A stretch of DNA of 64,000 nucleotides. It comes from GCA-002727735 sp038134525 (GTDB lineage: Bacteria; Bacteroidota; Bacteroidia; Flavobacteriales_D; Parvicellaceae). The translations under genes and the position numbers were made by a program. A model generated the notes under the pieces. The model was given only the letters and a program-made list of their open reading frames with translations. It did not search any database and was not told where the DNA came from. Each line of letters starts with the position of its first letter. Positions within the stretch are counted from its first letter, which is position 1. The stretch covers positions 154,505 through 218,504 of the forward strand of contig JAYPVI010000004.1 in assembly GCA_038134525.1 (NCBI GenBank), given 5' to 3'. Shown here piece after piece: positions 44,942 to 54,362 of the stretch.

Positions 44942-45784
44942 TTTTTTTAAAAAGTTCAAAACATCCTTTGCTGATTCATCAGGAATTTCTTCCATGGGAA
45001 CATGACCAACACCAGGATAGACCTTTACGGAAACATGTTGTAAGTCATTTCGAAACTTTTCAGCGTCACTTGATGAAATCCATGCATCTTCACTACCCCA
45101 AAGCACTAATGTAGAGGTCTTAAGATTTTTTAAAGCATGGGTATTTTGTACAAACTTTGAATTGGCTATTCTCAAAAAAGCTTCAAGATTTCCCTCTCTG
45201 TGAATAATATCGTAATATCGATTGACTAATTCGTCTGAGACTATGGATTGATCTTTAATTACCTGTCTTAAAAATCTTCTTACTACAACTTTTGGAACAA
45301 TTTCATAATTAAATACTTTTCTTAAAACTGGTGTTTGAGCTATAATAAATGGTAAAGGATAATTCCCTCCAGTTACATAACCAGCTGAGTTAACCAAAAT
45401 CATTTTTTTCACTCTATCTTCATGTGCAACGGCAAATTCCCAGGCGATCCACCCACCAAGAGAATTTCCAACAATGTGAAAGTTATTGATGCCTAATTCG
45501 TCCATGAACTTTTTTATATATCCAACATACAAATCAATTGCATATTCGTTATCAATACTAGGTCCAGTCAAACCAAAACCAGGAAGATCTAATCTAATTA
45601 CTCTATATGATTGACTCAAATGATCAGCCCATTTATTGAATGTGTGTAAAGATGAAAATACACCGTGTAGTAATAAAATTACTTCACCACTACCTTCATC
45701 ACAATAGTGTACATTGATGCCATACAACTCCATGAATTTAGAGTTTGAAAGACTGTATTTCTGAATGAGTTCATCACTATTCAT
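44939..45784 (-). CDS. Alpha/beta hydrolase
   Basis: This 281-residue soluble alpha/beta hydrolase has the oxyanion motif VILLLHGVFSSLHTFNKWAD and the nucleophile elbow FHIVGNSLGGWIAWEFA (Ser near residue 108). The catalytic Asp is in VLWGSEDAWISSSD and the His in VYPGVGHVPMEEIPD. The order and length are those of the epoxide hydrolase / meta-cleavage hydrolase / haloperoxidase branch. No neighbour indicates a substrate, and it appears monocistronic and convergent with the ahcY unit. Confidence 0.88.
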   Translation of the reverse strand: MNSDELIQKYSLSNSKFMELYGINVHYCDEGSGEVILLLHGVFSSLHTFNKWADHLSQSYRVIRLDLPGFGLTGPSIDNEYAIDLYVGYIKKFMDELGINNFHIVGNSLGGWIAWEFAVAHEDRVKKMILVNSAGYVTGGNYPLPFIIAQTPVLRKVFNYEIVPKVVVRRFLRQVIKDQSIVSDELVNRYYDIIHREGNLEAFLRIANSKFVQNTHALKNLKTSTLVLWGSEDAWISSSDAEKFRNDLQHVSVKVYPGVGHVPMEEIPDESAKDVLNFLKK

Positions 45785-45886
45785 CGCAACTAAAAGTAAA
45801 AAAAAACAATTTGAACATCATCAAAGGCCTCAAATATTTAATATTAATGTAGAGCAAAAAAAAATTATTATTATTGTTAGAGACAA

Positions 45887-46477
45887 ATGAAAAAAGTAAT
45901 ATCAATACTAGCAACGATAATAACATTTTCTATCGCAGCAAAAACACAAGAAAATAGTGATCGAAATATAAAAGAGGCTTTTTCCACTAAAAAAAATAAT
46001 GTTCAATTAGAATTATTAGGAAAGGGACTTTATTACTCCATCAATTATGAGAGAGAACTTTTCAACTTAAATCCTTTTTCAATTCAATTTAGTACAGGAT
46101 TATGTGTTTTCCCTGCCAATACGAGTTTAGAACCAACCAATGAATTAATTTTGCCTAATCAAATTAATGTAGCCTATCATCATGAATCTCACCATTTCCA
46201 TTTTGGATTTGGTACCTCTTTCTGGAGATATTTTACAAATTATCTTCCCATTGATCAGGGAAATTTAAACATTCAACCTTTGGACCCCGTTTTAGAAAAA
46301 CAATGGGAAATTTTCTCGCATACAGCACTAGAATACAGGTATAACAAAGAAAATAAAGATTGGATTTATAAAGCAGGCTTTACTCCGCTATTTTTTGCAC
46401 CCATGTCAAATTCTGCATTCAACAAAACCATTAATTATCAAGCCTCATTTAATTTGGGCATAGGATATAAATTTTAA
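45887..46477 (+). CDS. Secreted beta-rich protein of unknown function
   Basis: The 196-residue protein has a signal peptide (MKKVISILATIITFSIAAKT). The remainder looks like a small outer-membrane barrel: VQLELLGKGLYYSINYEREL, INVAYHHESHHFHFGFGTSF, and the final NYQASFNLGIGYKF with aromatic C-terminus. I do not recognise a family. It is followed after two bases by a GCTD-motif lipoprotein gene, so the two are one operon and may work together at the cell surface. Confidence 0.6.
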   Translation: MKKVISILATIITFSIAAKTQENSDRNIKEAFSTKKNNVQLELLGKGLYYSINYERELFNLNPFSIQFSTGLCVFPANTSLEPTNELILPNQINVAYHHESHHFHFGFGTSFWRYFTNYLPIDQGNLNIQPLDPVLEKQWEIFSHTALEYRYNKENKDWIYKAGFTPLFFAPMSNSAFNKTINYQASFNLGIGYKF

Positions 46478-46479
46478 AA

Positions 46480-47043
46480 ATGATAAAATTTAAATATTAC
46501 TTGATCATATTATCAATAACATTAGTTTGCTGTAAGAAAGACATCTTTGACCCTAATAATAATATTGGAGGTTGTACAGATGCCAATGCCATTAACTATG
46601 CAGACAATGTTGATTTTGAAGATAATACTTGTCAATTTGCCTACATTAATCAATATGAAGTTTCTTATTACCCAGAAGACAACCCCAATTCTTCTATTCC
46701 ATTCGTGAATTCGTGGGATATTCCAGGTACTGGTGCTGATGCTGATCTACTTTTAAAAATAAGATATCAAGATTCAACAGATTTTCTTTTTTCTTCACCA
46801 ATTTTAGACGACCACTCACCAAATAGTGCTGCTTACTGGACTGCACCATTAAAATTTAAATTATTAAATACGACATACCATTGGGAATTATACGACAATG
46901 ATGCGACTAATAGTAATGAGTTTATTGACTCTGGATCGTTTAATCCTATCATAATCGCAAGTAACTTTAAAATTACTGTCTATGGGAAAACCCCTCCTGA
47001 AAACAGAACACAGCTGGTATTACATTATCAGTTAGGCGATTAA
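46480..47043 (+). CDS. Lipoprotein with GCTD motif and C2-like domain
   Basis: This 187-residue lipoprotein (signal YYLIILSITLVCC; lipid Cys near residue 18) has the motif GCTDANAINYADNVDFEDNT followed by CQF. It is a single copy of a Cys-rich calcium-type repeat widespread in secreted Bacteroidota proteins. The C-terminal 130 residues (SWDIPGTGADADLLLKIRY; YHWELYDNDATNSNEFIDSG) have the strand order and Asp pattern of a C2-like beta sandwich. This second assignment is inference. The stop overlaps the convergent lptF/G gene by 12 bases. Confidence 0.65.
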   Translation: MIKFKYYLIILSITLVCCKKDIFDPNNNIGGCTDANAINYADNVDFEDNTCQFAYINQYEVSYYPEDNPNSSIPFVNSWDIPGTGADADLLLKIRYQDSTDFLFSSPILDDHSPNSAAYWTAPLKFKLLNTTYHWELYDNDATNSNEFIDSGSFNPIIIASNFKITVYGKTPPENRTQLVLHYQLGD

Positions 47044-48123
47044 TCTTCTGTAAAAAAGAAGTAGCGCAACTACGCTAAAAAAAAGATTAGGGAACCAAAC
47101 TGCAAACATCGTGTTCCAACCTATATTGACTGCAGCAACAGTAGTCATTTTCATAAAAAAAATATATACTAATCCGCATCCCAATCCAATCACTAGGTTT
47201 TTTCCTACTCCTTCTCTAGACTTCACTGATGCTACAGAAACTCCTATTAATGTTAGTATATAAGCAGCAAAAGGATATGCTGTTCTTTCATACCTACTAA
47301 TATCTATTTGAGCTACAGCATTTCCCTTTAGCTCTTCTTTTAATCTATATTTTAATAATTCAGGAGTTGTCATGGCAAAAGTAATTTCTGCTCTTTGTCC
47401 AAGATCTTTTAAATTGAAATTTAAAATAGTATCAATTTTATCTTTAATGTAAATCTCATCGTTAATATCTCCTAGCTTTCGAATGAAAACATTTTTCAAT
47501 ATCCATTGGTTGGATAAGCTATCACCTACAGCTCTTTCTACTTGCATATCACTCTTTAACACCCAATCCCCTTCCGATTCTTCTTCCCAATTTTCAACCC
47601 ATAATCTTCTAACATTTGTTGTATTTCCTAAAAATTGCCTGTAACTCACAATAGTTCCTCTTTCTAATTCCAAGTGTGCATTTCTAAAATTGACATTGTA
47701 CTTCGTAAATTGATTTTCAAAATCTAATCTGTTTTTGTTGGCAAAAGGAGCAACGTAATGATTCATTAGCACAGAAATAACTAATAGAAAGGTAGAGGCA
47801 ATTATATAGGGTCTTGAAAAACGCCAAAAGCTAACACCATTACTTAAAATAGCTATAATTTCTGATCGTTGAGCCATGAAACTGGTAAACCAAAGCACGG
47901 ACAAAAAAATGATTAAAGAAGAAAATAGATTAGCATAATGAATAAAAAAATAAGGGTAATAATCAGAAACAATTTTTATAAAAGTCAGGTTGTTTTCTGG
48001 ACTCATAAAATCTTTCAGTTTCTCCGAAACATCAAAAATAATTGATATACTCATCACCACAGCAATCATAAACACATAGGTTCCCAAAAACTTCTTTACG
48101 ATATACCAATCTAACTTTTTCAA
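47032..48123 (-). CDS. LptF/LptG family LPS export permease
   Basis: The 363-residue YjgP/YjgQ-family protein has six predicted membrane helices, three at each end, and a central periplasmic beta-jellyroll domain. The start KKLDWYIVKKFLGTYVFMIA, the RSEIIAILSNGVSFWRFSRP coupling-helix region and GVGKNLVIGLGCGLVYIFFM near the end are characteristic. It forms the LptB2FG transporter that lifts lipopolysaccharide from the inner membrane. LptF versus LptG cannot be decided by eye. It lies three bases after tgt, a common pairing in Bacteroidota. Confidence 0.9.
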   Translation of the reverse strand: MKKLDWYIVKKFLGTYVFMIAVVMSISIIFDVSEKLKDFMSPENNLTFIKIVSDYYPYFFIHYANLFSSLIIFLSVLWFTSFMAQRSEIIAILSNGVSFWRFSRPYIIASTFLLVISVLMNHYVAPFANKNRLDFENQFTKYNVNFRNAHLELERGTIVSYRQFLGNTTNVRRLWVENWEEESEGDWVLKSDMQVERAVGDSLSNQWILKNVFIRKLGDINDEIYIKDKIDTILNFNLKDLGQRAEITFAMTTPELLKYRLKEELKGNAVAQIDISRYERTAYPFAAYILTLIGVSVASVKSREGVGKNLVIGLGCGLVYIFFMKMTTVAAVNIGWNTMFAVWFPNLFFSVVALLLFYRRLIA

Positions 48124-48126
48124 AAT

Positions 48127-49257
48127 CTAAAGTCTTTGAACGAGTTTTGATACCATTTTATTCTTCCAATCTTTAAAATTTCCCTCCATAATTTTAGTTC
48201 TAGCTTCCTTCACAAGCCATAGATAAAATGTCAAATTATGTATGCTTGCTATTTGAGCTCCCAACATTTCTTTTGAAATAATTAAATGCCTGAGGTAAGC
48301 TTTAGAATACATCAAATCAACAGATGCTGTCCCATTTGGATCAATGGGCGTTAAATCATTTTCCCATTTTTTATTCTTTATATTGATGATGCCTTCAGAA
48401 GTGAAAAGCATCCCATTTCTAGCGTTTCTAGTCGGCATAACACAGTCAAACATATCTACTCCAAGGGCTATACATTCTAAAATATTTACTGGTGTACCAA
48501 CACCCATTAAATATCGAGGTTTATCTTCAGGTAAAATATCACATACTTCTTCAGTATGTTTGTACATCAACTCTGCTGGTTCACCAACTGACAATCCTCC
48601 AATTGCATTCCCAGGCATATCAAAACTTGCTATTACCTCTGCACTATGTTTTCTCAAATCTGAATACGTACTTCCCTGTACTATGGGAAATAAACTTTGA
48701 TTATATCCGTATTTAGAAGGAGTTGAATTAAAATGATCTATACATCTTTTCAACCATCGATGTGTCATTTTCATGGACTTTTCAGCATAGTTAAAATCGC
48801 AAGGATAAGGAGTACATTCATCAAATGCCATGATAATATCCGCACCTATAAATTTTTGAATATCTATTGCACTTTCTGGTGTAAAAAGATGTTTAGAGCC
48901 ATCAATATGAGACCTAAAATTTACTCCTGCTTCTGTAATTTTCCTTCTTTCTGATAAGCTATAAACTTGATAACCTCCTGAATCAGTTAAAATGGGCTTG
49001 TCCCAGGAAATAAATTGATGAAGGCCTCCAGATTTTTCAAGTAGGTCAATACCTGGTCTTAAATACAAATGATAGGTATTTCCTAAAATTATTTCTGCTT
49101 TTACATTTTTTATTAAATCCTCTTGAGAAACTGACTTTACTGTACCTGCAGTTCCAACTGGCATAAAAATAGGTGTTAAAATTTCCCCGTGATCAGTTTG
49201 TATTGAACCAGTTCTAGCATTTGAAAATTCATCTTTGGAATGAAGTTTGAAGTTCAT
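48127..49257 (-). CDS. tgt: Queuine/preQ1 tRNA-guanine transglycosylase
   Basis: Tgt exchanges guanine 34 of tRNAs with GUN anticodons for preQ1. With the ATG at 49257 the protein has 376 residues, starting MNFKLHSKDEFSNARTGSIQ. The catalytic Asp residues are in ILTDSGGYQVYS (Asp92) and MFDCVMPTRNAR (Asp271). The zinc-site region reads DPNGTASVDLMYSKAYLRHL (306-325), where other bacteria have three cysteines. None is present here, although His340 is kept. The upstream ATG at 49296 lies beyond or on a TATATTTG promoter element and is not used. Confidence 0.94.
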   Translation of the reverse strand: MNFKLHSKDEFSNARTGSIQTDHGEILTPIFMPVGTAGTVKSVSQEDLIKNVKAEIILGNTYHLYLRPGIDLLEKSGGLHQFISWDKPILTDSGGYQVYSLSERRKITEAGVNFRSHIDGSKHLFTPESAIDIQKFIGADIIMAFDECTPYPCDFNYAEKSMKMTHRWLKRCIDHFNSTPSKYGYNQSLFPIVQGSTYSDLRKHSAEVIASFDMPGNAIGGLSVGEPAELMYKHTEEVCDILPEDKPRYLMGVGTPVNILECIALGVDMFDCVMPTRNARNGMLFTSEGIINIKNKKWENDLTPIDPNGTASVDLMYSKAYLRHLIISKEMLGAQIASIHNLTFYLWLVKEARTKIMEGNFKDWKNKMVSKLVQRL

Positions 49258-49283
49258 AAAAATGTGAATAAAGTTGAATGTCG

Positions 49284-49291
49284 CAAATATA
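49284..49291 (-). promoter_or_regulatory. -7 element for the tgt-lptF/G operon
   Basis: The minus strand reads TATATTTG, an exact match to TAnnTTTG, 26 bases before the ATG at 49257. No convincing -33 box. It fixes the tgt start downstream of 49284. Confidence 0.5.
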
Positions 49292-49333
49292 TGCAAGATA
49301 ATTTAGCGATAATTTTAAAAATCAATTACTGTT

Positions 49334-50425
49334 TTGGAGATCAAAGAAGTCATAATATTTCTTGTTTTTATGTGTTTTTTAGCACAATTGTTTTTTTTGC
49401 TATTCTTTCACTTAAGAGTTGCAGTACATAAAAACGATAATGATAAGAAAAGACCAAAGCAAATATCTCTCATTATTTGTGCAAGAAATGAAAAGAGCAA
49501 CCTTGAACAGCATCTAGAAAATTTCTTACAACAAGATTTTGAAGATTATGAAGTAATAGTGGTCAATGATAGATCGTGGGATAATAGTATCGCGTTTCTT
49601 GAGAAGATGGCGTTAAAATATTCAAAACTTAAAATTGTAAATATTCCAGACAACCAAACGGATCATTTTGGAAAAAAATTTGCGCTTACATTAGGGATTA
49701 AAGCTGCTAAATACCAACACTTATTATTAACAGATGCAGATTGCATACCTAGTTCTGATAAGTGGGTAGTAAATGTAAGCAATCAATTTAAGCAATCCAC
49801 AGAAGTAATATTAGGTGCAAGCACATATGAAAAAACAAAAGGTTTGCTTAACCGACTTATTCGTTTTGATACGGCTATGATTGCAGTAAATTATTTAGGA
49901 TTTGCAAAAGCAGGGATACCTTACATGGGAGTTGGAAGAAATTTAGCCTATAAAAAAGAGTCTTATGAATTGGCGAAAGGCTTTAAATCTCACTATCATT
50001 TAGCCTCAGGCGATGATGATTTATTAATTAATCAAATATCTAATAAAAACAACACCAAAATAATTCTAGACGAGGACAGTATAACTATATCTAAACCAAA
50101 AGCAAGTTGGAATTCTTGGATCTCTCAAAAAAGAAGACATCACACCACAAACACACACTATAAACTAATCCACAAAGTGATTTTATTAATTCAATATTTA
50201 ACTAATCTTACATTTTATACAGGCACATTAGCACTCTGTTTTCTTCAAGAATTTGTTTTAGAAGCAAGTGTTTTTTGGGGGTTGAAAATTATACTTTATA
50301 TACTGATAAATTGGAAACCTTTCAAGATTCTATTGTGTAAAGATCTTTTATTTCTATTTCCAATATATGAATTCATCTTGCTAATTTGTCAACCAATCTT
50401 TCAAATTAACTGGAGAAGAACATAA
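49334..50425 (+). CDS. Family 2 glycosyltransferase, membrane-bound
   Basis: The 363-residue enzyme has an N-terminal membrane helix (IIFLVFMCFLAQLFFLLFFH), a GT-A domain and about three C-terminal membrane segments. The domain shows SLIICARNEKSNLEQHLENF, YEVIVVNDRSWDN, the metal-binding LLTDADCIPSSDKW (DAD near residue 135), GDDDLLINQ and QKRRHHTTNTHYK in the position of the QxxRW motif. This architecture is that of processive or lipid-linked GT2 enzymes. Start is taken at TTG 49334, as no earlier in-frame ATG exists. Acceptor unknown. Confidence 0.85.
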   Translation: MEIKEVIIFLVFMCFLAQLFFLLFFHLRVAVHKNDNDKKRPKQISLIICARNEKSNLEQHLENFLQQDFEDYEVIVVNDRSWDNSIAFLEKMALKYSKLKIVNIPDNQTDHFGKKFALTLGIKAAKYQHLLLTDADCIPSSDKWVVNVSNQFKQSTEVILGASTYEKTKGLLNRLIRFDTAMIAVNYLGFAKAGIPYMGVGRNLAYKKESYELAKGFKSHYHLASGDDDLLINQISNKNNTKIILDEDSITISKPKASWNSWISQKRRHHTTNTHYKLIHKVILLIQYLTNLTFYTGTLALCFLQEFVLEASVFWGLKIILYILINWKPFKILLCKDLLFLFPIYEFILLICQPIFQINWRRT

Positions 50426-50426
50426 A

Positions 50427-51044
50427 ATGAACGAAGAAAAAGAAATAAAACACTTATCAGAAAAAGCACAACAAGATTACGAATTAGTAGTCAAAGCTAC
50501 CCAATGTAACGATCAACAAGCCTTCTCTGATTTAATGGATAGGTATAAGGACTCCATTTATTTTATGCTTCTTAAAATGGTAAATAACCAAGATGATGCT
50601 GAGGATTTAACAATTGAAGCTTTTGGAAAAGCATTTAATTCACTAAAACAGTACACACCCAATTACGCTTTCAGCACATGGTTGTTTAAAATAGCTTCGA
50701 ACAATTGTATTGATTTTTTAAGAAAAAAGAAAAAGAAAATCATGTCTATTGATAATAACATCGAAAACAAAGACGGAGATGAAATAGCAATAGAACTTAA
50801 AAGTGATGCAAGAACACCTGAACAAGAAACAATAAGAGATCAAAAAATCGAAGTCATGAGAACGTATGTGAAAAAACTCAAACCTCGATATGAAACACTA
50901 GTAGAAATGCGTTATTTTAGGGAAATGAGCTATGAGGAAATTTCTACTGAATTAGGCTTGCCTCTTGGTACGGTTAAAGCTCAACTTTTTAGAGCGAGAG
51001 AATTTCTTTACAATCTTATGAAGCACAATATTGAAACCATCTGA
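50427..51044 (+). CDS. RNA polymerase sigma factor, ECF type
   Basis: The 205-residue protein contains sigma-70 region 2 (FSDLMDRYKDSIYFMLLKMV, DDAEDLTIEAFGKAFNSL, AFSTWLFKIASNNCIDFLRK) and region 4 (LVEMRYFREMSYEEISTELG, LPLGTVKAQLFRAREFL) with no region 3, as in ECF sigma factors. No anti-sigma gene is next to it, which fits the house-keeping-like ECF genes that Bacteroidota keep without membrane partners. It begins two bases after the GT2 gene and overlaps rsmG. Confidence 0.93.
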   Translation: MNEEKEIKHLSEKAQQDYELVVKATQCNDQQAFSDLMDRYKDSIYFMLLKMVNNQDDAEDLTIEAFGKAFNSLKQYTPNYAFSTWLFKIASNNCIDFLRKKKKKIMSIDNNIENKDGDEIAIELKSDARTPEQETIRDQKIEVMRTYVKKLKPRYETLVEMRYFREMSYEEISTELGLPLGTVKAQLFRAREFLYNLMKHNIETI

Positions 51045-51678
51045 GTTTTCCTCTATACTTGTTCATTACTTTCCAGAAATTTCAACTTCACAATTAGAAA
51101 AACTTTGTGAACTAAAACCACTATACTCGTTTTGGAATGAGAAAATAAATGTGATAAGCCGAAAGGATATGGACAACTTCTACCTACATCATGTTTTGCA
51201 TTCCTTGTGTATATATAAGCTAATTTCATTTCAAAAAAATGCAACCATATTAGATGTAGGAACTGGAGGTGGTTTTCCTGGAATACCGTTAGCGATAATG
51301 AACGATCAAACCTCATTTTATTTAATAGATTCCATAGGAAAAAAAATAAAAGTGGTTAATGAAATTAGTTCCGAGCTTAAACTTAAAAACGTTAAATCAG
51401 AACAAATACGAGCTGAAAACATTAATTCAAAATTCGATTTTGTAGTTAGTAGAGCCGTTTCAAAATTCTCTTCTTTTTGCCCTTGGGTAAGGGATAAAAT
51501 CACAGAAAATAATAAGCATAAATTAAAAAACGGTATTATTTATCTAAAGGGTGGAGATCTGCAAGATGAAATTAAAGCCATTGAAAATAAATACAATTAC
51601 AAGTGTTATCATCTTCATGAATATTTCAACTTTGATTTTTTCACAACGAAACAAATCGTTCACTTAGTAAAAAAATAA
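51031..51678 (+). CDS. rsmG: 16S rRNA (guanine527-N7)-methyltransferase
   Basis: RsmG (GidB) methylates N7 of G527 in 16S rRNA using SAM. The 215-residue Rossmann-fold protein shows LYSFWNEKINVISRKDMDNF, the SAM-binding loop TILDVGTGGGFPGIPLAIMN (residues about 70-90), FYLIDSIGKKIKVV and FDFVVSRAVSKF. Translation starts at TTG 51031 inside the end of the sigma gene, a 14-base overlap. Loss of RsmG in other species gives low-level streptomycin resistance. Confidence 0.94.
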   Translation: MKPSEFSSILVHYFPEISTSQLEKLCELKPLYSFWNEKINVISRKDMDNFYLHHVLHSLCIYKLISFQKNATILDVGTGGGFPGIPLAIMNDQTSFYLIDSIGKKIKVVNEISSELKLKNVKSEQIRAENINSKFDFVVSRAVSKFSSFCPWVRDKITENNKHKLKNGIIYLKGGDLQDEIKAIENKYNYKCYHLHEYFNFDFFTTKQIVHLVKK

Positions 51679-51745
51679 CCTTATTTATAAATAATTAACA
51701 CTGTTGCATAAAGAGATTTTATATCTTCAAACTAGTTAAATAAAA

Positions 51746-53818
51746 ATGAAAGCAGTTTATTTTCTTTTATTGAGTTTCTTTTTAATTCCAAGCATTCGTT
51801 TTTCTCAAGAAACAAACGATAGAACTACTGGAATAAAAATAGAACGACTATTGTTCTTGGTGGAACAGATGTATGTGGAAGAAGTCGATTCTAAAAAATT
51901 AAACCAAGATCTTGTATTAGGGATGTATAACACTTTAAACTCCTCCGGTCTTTATCAACCGGATTCGGTATTCAAAAAATTAAACATAGAGCCACTTCCC
52001 TACTACGGATTAGGATTAAGAATAAAATTCAAAAAAGGAAAAATTATTGTTGATGAAGTTCTTGCAAATAGTAGTGCTGAAAAATCAGGAATTGAAACAA
52101 ATGATGAGATCATTTGTATAGATCAAGACAGTTTAGATCAGGTCTATTATTATGCTGATTTTGACCTGTTAACAACAACAAAAGAAAAATCTACTAGCAA
52201 GTTAACAATCGTAAGAAAAGATGATACCTTAAACATTGAGGTTGAAAAAAATAAAATTAATGGATTTAGCCTATTACCCCTTCCTTTGTTTGACGAAAAT
52301 GAAAGTATGAGCAAATACCAAGATGCAATCAAAGCATTTGATCTAATATACCCTGATTCTATCTCTAATGGAGAAATTACAGAGTTTGGAATAAGGTATA
52401 TGTTAGAACAACTTGATCCACATTCTACTTATATCTCTTTGGAAGAAATACACGATATGAATGCTCCACTTCAAGGTTCATTTTCAGGTGTTGGTATTCG
52501 TTTTCAAATCTTAAAAGACACCATAATGGTTGTACAAGCTATTCCTGGAGGTCCTTCTGAAAAAGTGGGATTAATGGCCGGAGATCAGATAATCAAGATC
52601 AATGAAGAATTAGTAGCAGGAATCGGGATGAAAAATAAAGGGGTAAGAGATAGACTGCTAGGTGATAAAGGAACTAAAGTTAGTGTATCGATTAAAAGAA
52701 GAAAACAAAATAAACTGATTGATTTTGAAATTGTTAGAGATAATATTCCAATTTATAGTGTAGACGCGTCATACATGGTGAATTCAAACACAGGATATAT
52801 TAAATTAAATAACTTCTCATCAACAACCATATCAGAAATCCGTAAAGCCACCTTTGAACTCCAAGATCAAGGAATGAAAAATCTAGTATTAGATCTTCAA
52901 AATAATGGAGGTGGATATTTAAGAACAGCGGTTGATTTATCAGATGAATTTTTATCAGGAACCAAAAAAATTGTTTCTACTAATGGGAGAAAATTTCCAG
53001 AAAGGAATTATACTACTGGGAGAAAGGGACTTCTAGAAGATGGCAGGTTAATCATTTTGGTTAATGAAAGTAGCGCAAGTGCTAGTGAAATTGTTTCAGG
53101 AGCTGTCCAAGATTGGGATAGAGGACTTATAGTAGGAAGAAGAACATTTGGAAAAGGTCTTGTTCAAAAGCCAATTGAACTTCCTGATGGTTCTCAAGTT
53201 AGAATCACTACTTCGAAATATTATACTCCCAGCGGTAGGTGCATTCAAAAACCCTACGAAGAAGGTTCTATGGCATACAGAAAAGAAAAGTACAGTAGAT
53301 ACAATTCTGGTGAGTCATTTAATGCAGATAGTATGAAATTTAATACTGAAGAATCTTACCAAACTTTACTTAAAGAAAGAATTGTTTACGGAGGAGGAGG
53401 AATTATACCTGATCACTTTGTTCCACTTGATACAACTGGAACTAGTCCCTATTTTAATAGTATGATTCGAAAAGGGATTTTTAATCAGTTTGCTTTATCA
53501 TGGGTTAACAAGAATAGAGAATCACTAGAAAAAAAATACCCAAGTTTTGAAAAGTTTAATTCGAAATTTGAAACTGAAAAAGCCGTTGAAGAATTAATTG
53601 AGTATGCAAAAGCAGAAGGGCTTGAATTTAATGAAGAGCAATACACTAAAGCCAAATTTGTAATTCACACTAGGTTAAAAGCAAATATTGCTCAAGATTT
53701 GTACAACTATTCAAAGTTTTATCAAGTAATTAACAATCTTAATAACGCATTAGAAAAATCGCTTGAACTTCTTAAAGATGATAAAGCGTTCTCTAAATTA
53801 GCCATGAATAACTATTAA
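51746..53818 (+). CDS. S41 family carboxy-terminal processing peptidase with two PDZ-like regions
   Basis: The 690-residue periplasmic protease (signal peptide ending RFSQ) resembles CtpA/Prc. A first PDZ-like region at about residues 85-170 (YGLGLRIKFKKGKIIVDEVL) is followed by a clear PDZ domain at about 245-325 (GVGIRFQILKDTIMVVQAIP). The S41 core follows, with catalytic Ser in NESSASASEIVSGAV (near residue 445) and Lys in RRTFGKGLVQKP (near 468). A helical C-terminal extension of about 130 residues follows. Such enzymes trim C-termini of envelope proteins. DUF1573 and DUF3108 genes come directly after it. Confidence 0.9.
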   Translation: MKAVYFLLLSFFLIPSIRFSQETNDRTTGIKIERLLFLVEQMYVEEVDSKKLNQDLVLGMYNTLNSSGLYQPDSVFKKLNIEPLPYYGLGLRIKFKKGKIIVDEVLANSSAEKSGIETNDEIICIDQDSLDQVYYYADFDLLTTTKEKSTSKLTIVRKDDTLNIEVEKNKINGFSLLPLPLFDENESMSKYQDAIKAFDLIYPDSISNGEITEFGIRYMLEQLDPHSTYISLEEIHDMNAPLQGSFSGVGIRFQILKDTIMVVQAIPGGPSEKVGLMAGDQIIKINEELVAGIGMKNKGVRDRLLGDKGTKVSVSIKRRKQNKLIDFEIVRDNIPIYSVDASYMVNSNTGYIKLNNFSSTTISEIRKATFELQDQGMKNLVLDLQNNGGGYLRTAVDLSDEFLSGTKKIVSTNGRKFPERNYTTGRKGLLEDGRLIILVNESSASASEIVSGAVQDWDRGLIVGRRTFGKGLVQKPIELPDGSQVRITTSKYYTPSGRCIQKPYEEGSMAYRKEKYSRYNSGESFNADSMKFNTEESYQTLLKERIVYGGGGIIPDHFVPLDTTGTSPYFNSMIRKGIFNQFALSWVNKNRESLEKKYPSFEKFNSKFETEKAVEELIEYAKAEGLEFNEEQYTKAKFVIHTRLKANIAQDLYNYSKFYQVINNLNNALEKSLELLKDDKAFSKLAMNNY

Positions 53819-53822
53819 CATT

Positions 53823-54362
53823 ATGCAAGACAAAAGCAATATTTCAATCATTATTTCAATTATAGCACTAGCTATATCACTTTATGCAATATTTGGGACC
53901 AAAAGTGAAAATAGATTTGAAAGAACTAATGAAAAGGTTTACATCCCCGCTGATCCAAAAGCAAAAAATGGAATTAAGGGATTTGAAAACCAATTAGAAA
54001 ATAGCCCTCTTACCCCTTCAAATATTAATCTTGACAAGACTCCTAAGACCTCTATTAGATTTTCAAAGGACAGTCATGATTTTGGTGAAATAGAGCAGGA
54101 TACTGAAAACAAATATTCTTTTACTTTCACCAATACAGGGTTAGAGCCTCTTATCATCAAAAATGCAAGAGGATCTTGTGGATGTACTGTTCCGAATTAT
54201 CCTAAAGATCCGATTATGCCTGGTAAAACTGGACAAATAGACGTAGTATATAAACCAGCAAAACAAAAAGGAAATCAAAGTAAAACGGTAACCGTTAGTG
54301 CTAATACTGATCCTGAGAATACGATTCTTAAAATTTCAGCAAACGTAAATGAACCTAGCTAA
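53823..54362 (+). CDS. DUF1573 domain protein
   Basis: The 179-residue protein has a single N-terminal membrane segment (SIIISIIALAISLYAIFG), a polar linker rich in Asn/Pro, and one DUF1573 immunoglobulin-like domain at about residues 80-175. The domain carries the signature FTFTNTGLEPLIIKNARGSC followed by GCTVPNYP and MPGKTGQIDVVYKPAKQKG. DUF1573 domains are common in Bacteroidota envelopes but have no assigned biochemical function. The two Cys in GSCGC are conserved. It is four bases behind the S41 peptidase gene, and its stop overlaps the next gene. Confidence 0.88.
   Translation: MQDKSNISIIISIIALAISLYAIFGTKSENRFERTNEKVYIPADPKAKNGIKGFENQLENSPLTPSNINLDKTPKTSIRFSKDSHDFGEIEQDTENKYSFTFTNTGLEPLIIKNARGSCGCTVPNYPKDPIMPGKTGQIDVVYKPAKQKGNQSKTVTVSANTDPENTILKISANVNEPS

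Noticed and set aside
49258..49296. Longer Tgt starting MHIFATFNF
   Set aside because: Tgt proteins begin at the MNFKL-type residue, and the extension covers a TATATTTG promoter element.
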